From NCBI GenBank assembly GCA_003445095.1, contig DLVS01000195.1:1-5654 (forward strand): a DNA stretch of 5,654 nt, given 5' to 3'. The DNA is from Verrucomicrobiales bacterium. GTDB lineage: Bacteria; Verrucomicrobiota; Verrucomicrobiia; Limisphaerales; UBA9464. The first letter of the stretch is position 1. Every line of letters begins with the position of its first letter. Below the pieces are notes generated by a model, which worked only from the letters and a program-made list of their open reading frames with translations, was not told the DNA's origin and did no database searches. This document shows positions 1 through 5,654 of the stretch, piece by piece. Both the position numbers and the translations under genes were made by a program.

Positions 1-1265
1 AGACCTTCACGGACTGCTGGTCGTATTTGGTGGAGAGGTCTAGGAAGCGGGCCTTGGCATCGGCGGCGACAGCGACAGGCGCCAGTTTGTTGAACTTGTA
101 GACGAAGGCATTGCCGTGTTTTACCGGCTTGCCATCGGCCCCGATGTCGGGGGCTCGTTCCCAAGCAGGCACATCGATGTCCGCGACAACGGCGACCGGA
201 ACTTTTAATTCCGGCAGCTGGGCGCGGAGGAATATATTTGCGTAGCGCAGCTGCGATGTGCCACCGACGTTGATGACCGAGACCCGCGCCGGGGTCAGGT
301 TCGCATGAATCAGCCCGGCCTTCTTCATCACCTTGGCCAGTGCCGGAACCAAAAGTTCCTCGGCCCACCCTTCCACAAGGATGACGCCGCGCGCGAAGAA
401 GAGGTTGGCCTTGGTGACGTCGAGGAAGCGCTCGAGGAATTCATGGTCGGCGGGGGCGAGGCCTGTGTAGGACTTGCCTTCTGGAGCCGTGCCCATCGGG
501 AAGGCATGGCCGTCGGCGCAAATGATTAGGCTGTCGAGGCGAACTTTGGAGGCGAGGTTCGGGCTGTGGGTCGTGAGGATGATCTGGATTTCAGTTTCCC
601 GCTGGAGTGCCTCGATGACCTGCATCTGCGCTTGGGGATGCAGGTGGGCTTCGAGTTCCTCGATCAGGCAGAGGCGCAGACCTTGCCAGCCGGTCTTGTT
701 GAGGTGGACCAGCTCGGAAGCCATGAACAGGCGGTTGAGCGTGCCGAGGCCGGGGTTGATCGTGTCCCTAAGCGAGATTTCGAGCTTTTCGAGGATAGCC
801 TTGAGCGAACTTTCAGCGGCATTAAAGACGCTCTTGCGTTCCTCGCCGTAGAACGCGGCGAGGTAGCGATCAACCTCCTTCTTCAACTGCTCGCCGGCGG
901 CCGGGGCGGATCCACCACCGCTGGCTACCGCTTCGAAGTAGGCTTCCACGTCCGAGTTGAACCTTTCGTGCAGCTTCTTCAGTTCGTGGTCGTCGTGCTT
1001 GCCCTTGAAGAGCTCATGCCCGAGCAGGATTTGGGAGAGCCGGGAATTCTTGCGGGGGACCAGTTCGTTGAGAGCGTCACGCAGCGGACGGAGGTAGGTG
1101 CTGCGCAGATATTCGCGGGCCTCGGCCGTGAGTGGGTGACCCTCATCGTCTGCGCCGGCCTTCACGTCGCTGGGCAGGATACGGTTTTCGGTCCGCTTGA
1201 CGTCGAAGTTGACGCGCAGGGTCACGTGACAATCCGGAGCCTTGCCCTCAATCGAAAGCCATTCG
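1..1265 (-). pseudogene. OLD-family ATP-dependent endonuclease, C-terminal fragment split by IS, cut at window edge
   Basis: This continues the OLD nuclease beyond the insertion, resuming at LSIEGK (codon 100 of the restored gene) and staying open to base 1, which gives 518 restored residues. In restored numbering, a signature-like region with NRLFMA is at about 269-285; Walker B is LRLCLIEELEAHLHP at 293-307, with the IEE form usual in OLD proteins; the H-loop is TTHSP at 328-332 (His330). The Toprim domain starts near 389, with ILVEG (Glu395) and the metal-binding pair in ADID (Asp459, Asp461). All visible motifs are present, with no internal stop or frameshift, so the split is the only damage seen. 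The frame extends into the element as far as base 1303 without an ATG, GTG or TTG; the first in-frame start-like codon is a GTG at 1225. The 3' end lies beyond the left edge. The long plus-strand frame over the same bases is its antisense shadow. Confidence 0.93.
1258..1265. repeat. Target-site duplication, left copy (GCCATTCG)
   Basis: Perfect 8-bp direct repeat of 2913-2920, placed immediately outside the left inverted repeat. On the minus strand it encodes part of the Ile-Glu-Trp-Leu codons of the OLD gene. Confidence 0.93.
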
Positions 1266-1280
1266 CAACGGTGTCCGGCG
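1266..1280 (+). repeat. Left terminal inverted repeat of the IS
   Basis: CAACGGTGTCCGGCG matches the complement of the right end at 13 of 15 positions, with mismatches at positions 11 and 14. It starts directly after the left target duplication. It is the likely transposase binding and cleavage site. Confidence 0.9.
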
Positions 1281-1588
1281 GGGAGTTCTAATGCGAGCCA
1301 CAGTTATTGATGCAGGGTAGCAGTAGGCTAACCATTGGATTTGTCGGTGGAGGGAGGGTTTCGTGAACCATAAATCCATGCTGGAGGGTCAAAAATTCCG
1401 GACCCCGACCTCTAAAAGCCCTCCTGCTGATGTTATAAGCCCCATGGGTGATCTTTTCCTCATATTCCATAGGACAATGCCAATTGGCCATTCAACGCCG
1501 CGGCGACCCCGCCCTGCCCCTGCAATGATGTGGGCGCTATTCTCTATTCCCTTCTTCGTTCGTTCTCTGGGTTTGATACCCTCATTTG
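1281..1588 (+). other. Non-coding leader of the IS, upstream of the transposase
   Basis: About 308 bases between the left repeat and the transposase start hold no convincing gene; the short frames on both strands are low-complexity and show no family signature. Visible structure is limited: a short inverted repeat GGGTC/GACCC at 1387-1405 with a nine-base loop, and a perfect 10-base palindrome GCCAATTGGC at 1479-1488. TATAAG at 1434-1439 could be a -10 element but has no good -35 partner. The stretch presumably contains the transposase promoter, which I cannot place with confidence. Confidence 0.5.
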
Positions 1589-2893
1589 ATGCGTGACACT
1601 CTCCTTCACTCCAACGAACTCCAGTCCAGTCCCCGCCTGCTGGATCAGGTCCTCGCCCCGGCCCTTCACATCCTGGGCAACTACGTCCGTGGCGTTTATC
1701 GCGATGGTCCTTTGGATGATTTCCAGTTCCTTCGCCTGGGCATCTGCCGTGTGCTGAGCCAGGCCGCCAGCGGCCGGGACTTCCTTCAGCTGGCCCGGGA
1801 AGTCCTCGGGGAAGAGGTCGCGCGCGCCTCCTTCTTTGACAGCCTCCATTGCCGACGCCGGAGCAAAGTCCTGGCCGATCTGAACGCGGAGTTGGTAAGC
1901 CGAAACCGCTCCGGCTTGGAGGATCTTCTAGCCCAGTTCCCCGAACTCCAGGGCATCCCGGTGTATGCCGTGGACGGCCATCACATTGACCACGCAGTGC
2001 ACTCTCCTAACGACCACAAGGGGGAGAAGGTTTCTGCCAACAACCTCTACCTGTTGTGCCTGCATTCCGGACTGCTCTGGAACCTCGGGGCCGTTCAGGG
2101 TGATGGGCGTCACAACCACGAGATGCCGGTCTTCCGAAACCAGATCGTGCCCTGGTTATTGTCGAGGAAGATCATGAAGGGTAAGGGCAAGCGCGCCCCT
2201 ATTTTCGTTGGAGATCCCGCCTTCGTCGACAAGGTGTTCTGGACCCGGATGGTCCTGGAGGGTAATCGCGCCCGATTTATCACGCGCACCAAATCCAACA
2301 TGAAGCCGATGATCTACGCCTCCTATGGCTGGGATCGGAAGAAGCTCGTCAATGAGGGGGTTGTGGCGGACCTGTCAGTAGGTTTCGACGGAGCGACAAC
2401 CATGCGCATCATCCGGTACCGGGATCCGGAGAGTCGGATCGACTACGAGTTCGTGACTTCGGTGATGGATCTGGAGCCTGGCTTGATCGCCTTGCTCTAC
2501 TTGACTCGGTGGCGAATCGAGAAGTTGTTCGATACCACCAAGAACAAGTTGGGAGAGACCAAGAGTTGGGCCGTTGGTCCCGTCGCCCAGGAGACTCGGG
2601 CACACCTAGTAGCCTTGACTCACAATTTGCTGATCCTACTGCGTCGGGAATTGGAGCGGGAGCATGGGATTCGGGAGGAGAAGGTGGAGCAAAAGCGGCA
2701 GGAACAATTGGTCCAACGCCAGACCCACGCGCGGACGTTGGGTCGCTCCGTGGCTGCCATTCAGAAGTTCCTGCCAGTTGCGATCCAATTGACCGCGCAG
2801 TTCATTCGCACCTTGCGCAATGGAATCCTCCTCGGAATGCGCTGGGCCGAGGCGCTGGCGCTACTGCGCAAATCTACAAAAGTTTACCTATAG
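1589..2893 (+). CDS. IS4-family DDE transposase
   Basis: This 434-residue protein would catalyse excision and insertion of the surrounding element by DDE (RNase H-fold) chemistry. With the ATG at 1589 as residue 1, the first catalytic Asp is Asp129 in YAVDGHHID, the second is Asp209 in FVGDPAF, and the Glu is Glu311 within LYLTRWRIEKLFDTTKNKLG. That last segment matches the IS4 signature Y-x2-R-x3-E-x6-K exactly (Tyr304, Arg307, Glu311, Lys318). The N-terminal ~110 residues are probably the DNA-binding part, and the C-terminus is helical and basic. A TTG directly before the ATG could also serve as start; an in-frame TGA at 1573-1575 limits extension. No convincing ribosome binding site precedes the start, which is usual for poorly translated transposases. 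The frame is intact, with no frameshift or missing catalytic residue. Confidence 0.95.
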   Translation: MRDTLLHSNELQSSPRLLDQVLAPALHILGNYVRGVYRDGPLDDFQFLRLGICRVLSQAASGRDFLQLAREVLGEEVARASFFDSLHCRRRSKVLADLNAELVSRNRSGLEDLLAQFPELQGIPVYAVDGHHIDHAVHSPNDHKGEKVSANNLYLLCLHSGLLWNLGAVQGDGRHNHEMPVFRNQIVPWLLSRKIMKGKGKRAPIFVGDPAFVDKVFWTRMVLEGNRARFITRTKSNMKPMIYASYGWDRKKLVNEGVVADLSVGFDGATTMRIIRYRDPESRIDYEFVTSVMDLEPGLIALLYLTRWRIEKLFDTTKNKLGETKSWAVGPVAQETRAHLVALTHNLLILLRRELEREHGIREEKVEQKRQEQLVQRQTHARTLGRSVAAIQKFLPVAIQLTAQFIRTLRNGILLGMRWAEALALLRKSTKVYL

Positions 2894-2897
2894 ATTT

Positions 2898-2912
2898 CAC
2901 CAGACACCGTTG
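2898..2912 (-). repeat. Right terminal inverted repeat of the IS
   Basis: Read on the minus strand this is CAACGGTGTCTGGTG, the partner of the left repeat, and it abuts the right target duplication. It begins five bases after the transposase stop codon. Through the minus strand this end of the element also supplies the out-of-place tail residues and the stop of the truncated OLD fragment. Confidence 0.9.
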
Positions 2913-2920
2913 GCCATTCG
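2913..2920. repeat. Target-site duplication, right copy (GCCATTCG)
   Basis: Perfect 8-bp direct repeat of 1258-1265, immediately outside the right inverted repeat. Keeping only one copy and joining 2913 to 1257 restores the OLD frame. Confidence 0.93.
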
Positions 2921-3207
2921 ATAAAGTGCTTCGCCTCGTCATCGATGAGGCCTGTGAAAAAGAGTTCGATGCGCAACCGGGTGGAATCGCAAAAAAAATC
3001 GTCGTCGACGATGCGAGTCCATTCCGAGCTGTGCGTGCCCAGGGTGAGCCGGATTGCATCGATAATGGCCGACTTGCCGGAGTCGTTTTCACCGATGAGC
3101 ACGTTGAGTCCTTTGCGCAAGTGGACAACCAAGTGAGGCTTCTTCAGGTCAATGTCGCCTTCCGCGCCAAACCGGCGGAAGTTCCAGAGCTTGAGGCAGG
3201 ACAGAAG

Positions 3208-3212
3208 CATTA
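3208..3212 (-). promoter_or_regulatory. Stop-start overlap (TAATG) at the OLD gene start
   Basis: On the minus strand the small-ORF stop TAA and the OLD start ATG overlap by one base. The bases before the ATG (AACCCGGCCTA) hold no purine-rich ribosome binding site, and an in-frame TAA at 3222-3220 excludes any start further upstream. The ATG at 3210 is thus the only sensible OLD start, and initiation there probably depends on termination or reinitiation from the upstream frame. The coupling is inferred; the overlap and the lack of a binding site are seen directly. Confidence 0.45.
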
Positions 3213-3356
3213 GGCCGGGTTAGATTGATTTGTTTTGGTCTGCGGAATGTGGGCACGGTGGGCAACGATACCCCAACTGCTTGGCAGGAGGTCGTGCTTT
3301 TGTAGCCACGCCATCGCCAATTTCCCGACTACCATCGCGTCAAGGGGAACGTCCAT
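3210..3356 (-). CDS. Possible 48-codon small ORF between the DUF499 and OLD genes
   Basis: An ATG at 3356 opens a 48-residue frame (MDVPLDAMVVGKLAMAWLQK, then about 28 more residues rich in H, P, T and N) ending in TAA at 3212-3210. The TAA shares one base with the OLD ATG (TAATG), an arrangement typical of translational coupling, and no Shine-Dalgarno sequence is visible before the OLD start, so reading of this frame could deliver ribosomes to it. It lies in the same frame as DUF499, nine codons after its TAG, so the alternative is the decayed tail of a once longer DUF499 protein or chance spacer. A TTG at 3362, six bases upstream, follows a GAAAG and could be the true start. I recognise no family; there is no signal peptide or clear membrane segment. 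Its reality rests on position, not similarity. Confidence 0.35.
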   Translation of the reverse strand: MDVPLDAMVVGKLAMAWLQKHDLLPSSWGIVAHRAHIPQTKTNQSNPA

Positions 3357-3383
3357 GTTCAAGTTGCTTTCAAAAGCTGGGGT

Positions 3384-5654
3384 CTACTCTTTCTCGAACC
3401 CATGACTGGTGAACTTCAAGGTGCGACAGTTCTCGCTGACTGTGCGCACGGTGTTGTCCGGAACTCCGGTTGGGACGGTCGCTTGAATTTCCACCGTCAC
3501 CTTCACCTGCGCTCCAGGTAACCGGGCCAGATGTTGAATGATCTCCTTGGCCAGCGCATCGACATCGCGGCTAATGCGCTCGGCGTCCACTTGGACGTTT
3601 CCGAAGAAATGGTTGGGCTTCTCGGCCTCATGCGCAGTGCTTGGAGGGACTGATGCACCAGTAGCCCCTAGCGACTTTGGAACTCCTGTCGGTCCGGTTC
3701 CCGAGGGCTGTCCCGGCGCTGGATTGACCACCGCCACCTGCGTTGGCTCCTCGCGCTCCTGTTGCGCGGCCGCTTTGTCCGGCTTCACCAATAGGCCCGG
3801 TGCCTCAGCCGAGACGGCCACGATCTTTCCTGTCCGAAGACCGAGATAACGAGTGGCCTTTTCATCGAATCCTTCGGCGAACGCGAAGGTTTCGGTCCGC
3901 CACGTCACCGAGGCAATACCTTCCCTAATCGCCGCCAGAATCACCTCGGAATCGCGCGGCCGTTGCAGGTAGAGGTAGCTGGCAAAGTCCTCGACCAATT
4001 GTTTCACGGCCACGTGGTCCCCACGCCAGAGCGGGATTTTGTCCAACTCCAGGCGCAACGCGGTCGGGTGGAACAGCGCGATGAATTGGCCGTCTGTCTT
4101 GAGTTTCTTGGACGCCCGTACGGCTAGTGAATCGCTTCCAGTGACCCGCGACATCTGCCATTCGATCTCGCCTTGGCTCTTGCCCTGCATGGGAGCCAGC
4201 AGCCATTGGAAGGTCTCGAAGATTCGGCCTTGGGAAGTTTTGTCCCAACTGCTCCGTTGCGACGTCGCTTGCCGAGTCTGGAATGGGTCCAGATTGAGCT
4301 GATTGGCCTCATCGCAGATGGACTTCCAAGCCAGAAAGTGGCGGGTCGCCGCTTCCAGTTCGTCCAGACGACTACGGTCCGCTGCCAGAAACACGAGCAT
4401 GTTGCGGAAACGACGAGCACCATTCCCTCGCTTTTCCAGGATCTCCGTCGCCGCCTGAATCGCCGGGTTGACCCCTTCCTTGGCAAAGGGCTTGTCCACG
4501 TTCAACACGACAAGACGCGCTTCTAGTTCGTCGGGGACATCGCCGGAGCCGCCGGGGAATGCATGAACCTTGGGGAATTCTCCCCGCGTCCGGACGTCTT
4601 CCTTCACCCGGCGCTGAATCTCCTCTGCAACCTTTTCCGGTTCGCGCTTCAACAGCTCTGCCCGGTCATCCGCCAGTTTCGTGACTGTGGGCTGGGTGGA
4701 GTACCAGTAGCGGGCATTGTCCTGATAGAGGTATGTCGCCGCCTGCGCGAGATACCGCAGGGCGTCGCCGAAAACCGCCGGTGCTTCACCTGGCTGGACG
4801 CAGCCGAGTTTGATTCGCCGGTCTTCCTCCCCGCGGTTGGCCGCACCGGGCGTCGGTGCCGACCCGAGGAACAAAGTCCGCGCCACCCGCAGACAGGCTT
4901 GGTAGCGCCCCAGATTCGGCCGGTCGCCGTCGAGTTTTCGCGGCAATGAGCCCGGTCCATCCACATCGCGTTCGATCACCGTCTCCCAACCGCCCGGCAG
5001 GTAGCTGGTGAGCTGCGACACGATGCCGGGGTCATCCAGCGGAATGCTCGCGGGCAGAATCAGCGGCGACTTGTCGTTGTCCGCCCAAAGCCGATGAATT
5101 ACGGCGGCCATCAGGCGCAGCACGCCCCGGGTCCGTTGAAACTTCACCAACCCTGACCAGTCCTGGTAAAGCCGGGCAAATACCTCCGGATGGATGGGAT
5201 ACGCCGCCTTGAGCTTGCGCTCAAAGTCCGCTTCCCGACACTCAGGCGGGAACTCCTGGTGATGCTGCCGATAGAGGTCGCAGAACGCCTTCGCCGTGGT
5301 GTCCCGAGCCGTGAACAACGCATTGTCCGTGATCGGCTGAAAAAGTCGCCGCCGCACAATCTCGAAGCTTTCGTCCGCGTTGGCCGGTCGCCACGCTGTC
5401 GCCACCCGGCTGACCACGTTCCGCAACGCCGCCAGGGCGGCCCGTCCCCGCACACCGCCAACCTCCTCGTCATGCGCGTCGCTGGTGGGTGAAACACCGC
5501 CGCCGCCGTCGGTGGAAGCGGGAAGGCTCACCACCAACATGGCTCTGGGCGCCGCCTTCACTTCCTCGGTCAACGTCTGGGCAAAGGTGAACTGCGTTTC
5601 GAAATCACCACCGGGCAGGTCCTTATCGTCGTGCAACTGCCGCGCATACGCGAC
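3384..5654 (-). CDS. DUF499-family ATPase, 5'-truncated by the window edge
   Basis: This is the C-terminal 756 residues of a large DUF499-family protein, a cytoplasmic P-loop ATPase family found with DUF1156 DNA methylases in putative phage-defence clusters; its biochemical role is not settled. The frame is open to the right edge and begins VAYARQL, which in the family directly follows the Walker B strand (LIDE-VAYARQL). The Walker A and Walker B residues therefore lie outside the window, and a TTG at 5636 is not the real start. Further marks are the conserved FQRTRGVLRLMA segment (visible residues about 172-183, a possible arginine-finger region), a Pro/Ala/Gly-rich linker at about 620-677, and a conserved C-terminal domain from FFGNV (683) to GFEKE. 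The gene ends with TAG at 3386-3384 and is intact over the visible part. Family members are roughly 1000-1100 residues, so about a quarter is missing. The family call comes from remembered motifs and is strong; the molecular function is unknown. Confidence 0.9.
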   Translation of the reverse strand, partial: VAYARQLHDDKDLPGGDFETQFTFAQTLTEEVKAAPRAMLVVSLPASTDGGGGVSPTSDAHDEEVGGVRGRAALAALRNVVSRVATAWRPANADESFEIVRRRLFQPITDNALFTARDTTAKAFCDLYRQHHQEFPPECREADFERKLKAAYPIHPEVFARLYQDWSGLVKFQRTRGVLRLMAAVIHRLWADNDKSPLILPASIPLDDPGIVSQLTSYLPGGWETVIERDVDGPGSLPRKLDGDRPNLGRYQACLRVARTLFLGSAPTPGAANRGEEDRRIKLGCVQPGEAPAVFGDALRYLAQAATYLYQDNARYWYSTQPTVTKLADDRAELLKREPEKVAEEIQRRVKEDVRTRGEFPKVHAFPGGSGDVPDELEARLVVLNVDKPFAKEGVNPAIQAATEILEKRGNGARRFRNMLVFLAADRSRLDELEAATRHFLAWKSICDEANQLNLDPFQTRQATSQRSSWDKTSQGRIFETFQWLLAPMQGKSQGEIEWQMSRVTGSDSLAVRASKKLKTDGQFIALFHPTALRLELDKIPLWRGDHVAVKQLVEDFASYLYLQRPRDSEVILAAIREGIASVTWRTETFAFAEGFDEKATRYLGLRTGKIVAVSAEAPGLLVKPDKAAAQQEREEPTQVAVVNPAPGQPSGTGPTGVPKSLGATGASVPPSTAHEAEKPNHFFGNVQVDAERISRDVDALAKEIIQHLARLPGAQVKVTVEIQATVPTGVPDNTVRTVSENCRTLKFTSHGFEKE

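Larger units (their letters stand above)
1266..2912 (+). mobile_element. IS4-family insertion sequence, 1647 bp, complete
   Basis: The element has both ends: CAACGGTGTCCGG at 1266-1278 and the complement of CAACGGTGTCTGG at 2900-2912, and it is flanked by perfect 8-bp direct repeats GCCATTCG. It carries one transposase gene on the plus strand, opposite to the host genes it interrupts; the transposase stop lies 19 bases inside the right end. The boundaries are confirmed independently, because deleting the element and one repeat copy restores a typical OLD protein sequence across the join. The transposase shows IS4-family signatures. Typical IS4 elements are about 1.2-2 kb, so this size fits. 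I cannot name the element. It looks complete and possibly still active. Confidence 0.95.
2884..3210 (-). pseudogene. OLD-family ATP-dependent endonuclease, N-terminal fragment split by IS
   Basis: This is the 5' part of a gene for an OLD (overcoming lysogenization defect) nuclease, an ABC-type ATPase joined to a Toprim DNase; such proteins act on DNA in the cytoplasm and several are defence effectors. The start (MLLSCLKLWNFRRFG) is typical of the family. Walker A is GENDSGKS at residues 40-47, followed by the SAIIDAIRL helix and the THSSEW segment. Native sequence runs to Trp99 (FIEW); the next nine residues (PTVSGEIYR) and the TAA at 2886-2884 come from the insertion sequence. The 108-residue product has Walker A but lacks the signature region, Walker B and the Toprim domain, so it cannot be a working ATPase or nuclease. 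It lies downstream of DUF499 on the same strand and was probably co-transcribed with it. The other part of the gene is at 1-1265. Confidence 0.92.

Noticed and set aside
353..380. Walker B with Glu instead of Asp in the OLD protein as a possible inactivating change (motif actually encoded near 360-400 on the minus strand)
   Set aside because: On placing the motif it is restored residues 293-307, encoded at about 637-678, and the IEE form is the usual one in OLD-family ATPases, so it is not a defect.
566..1291. Long plus-strand frame (241 codons) opposite the OLD C-terminal part
   Set aside because: The minus strand over the same bases encodes recognisable Walker B, H-loop and Toprim motifs; the plus frame is its antisense shadow and runs into the IS end.
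1288..1491. Minus-strand 67-codon frame in the IS leader, as a possible passenger or as an extension of the OLD fragment
   Set aside because: It is not in frame with the OLD continuation, has no recognisable domain and overlaps the non-coding leader; no evidence that it is a gene.
2509..3213. Plus-strand frame of 234 codons overlapping the transposase 3' part and the OLD N-terminus
   Set aside because: It crosses the IS right boundary and the target duplication, so it is a chance fusion of two unrelated antisense or out-of-frame stretches.
3357..3380. Short near-palindrome GCTTTCAAAAGC in the DUF499-OLD spacer as a terminator
   Set aside because: The stem is only five pairs with a two-base loop, A/T-rich, and no T-run follows in the direction of transcription.
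5634..5636. TTG as a start codon for the DUF499 protein
   Set aside because: The frame is open upstream to the window edge and reads VAYARQ, part of a conserved family motif, so the TTG is an internal Leu codon.
1..5654. CRISPR arrays, tRNA or rRNA genes, attachment sites
   Set aside because: No regularly spaced direct repeats and no RNA gene signatures were seen; the only repeats I can support belong to the insertion sequence.

Overview
The window looks like part of a bacterial defence (anti-phage) gene cluster that has been hit by an insertion sequence. Composition is moderately GC-rich, with C/G-ending codons preferred. The host is a bacterium; the IS4-type transposase style makes me think weakly of Verrucomicrobiota or Planctomycetota, but nothing here fixes the taxon.

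Layout, read along the minus strand (the direction of the host genes): (1) 5654 to 3384, the last 756 codons of a DUF499-family ATPase whose 5' end lies beyond the right edge. The first visible residues, VAYARQL, fit the stretch just after the Walker B aspartate/glutamate in this family. (2) 3383 to 3211, a 173-base spacer holding a possible 48-codon small ORF (3356 to 3210) whose TAA overlaps the ATG of the next gene (TAATG). (3) 3210 to 1, an OLD-family ATP-dependent endonuclease (ABC-type ATPase plus Toprim nuclease domain) that runs off the left edge and is split in two by an insertion sequence.

The insertion sequence occupies 1266-2912 (1647 bp). It is bounded by imperfect inverted repeats (CAACGGTGTCCGG and CAACGGTGTCTGG) and flanked by a perfect 8-bp target duplication, GCCATTCG, at 1258-1265 and 2913-2920. 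It carries one plus-strand IS4-family DDE transposase (1589-2893) after a 323-base non-coding leader. Removing the element and one duplication copy restores the OLD reading frame exactly (HFIEW joined to LSIEG). The gene shows no other damage in this window, so the insertion looks recent.

How the genes work together: DUF499 ATPases are known mainly as partners of DUF1156 DNA methylases and helicase/nuclease genes in putative phage-defence clusters, and OLD nucleases are effectors in several defence systems (for example GajA of Gabija). The two genes run in the same direction and may be co-transcribed. My inference is a DUF499 defence operon with an OLD nuclease as a downstream component that the insertion has switched off in this strain. 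The neighbours needed to prove this (methylase upstream, possible UvrD-type helicase downstream) are outside the window.
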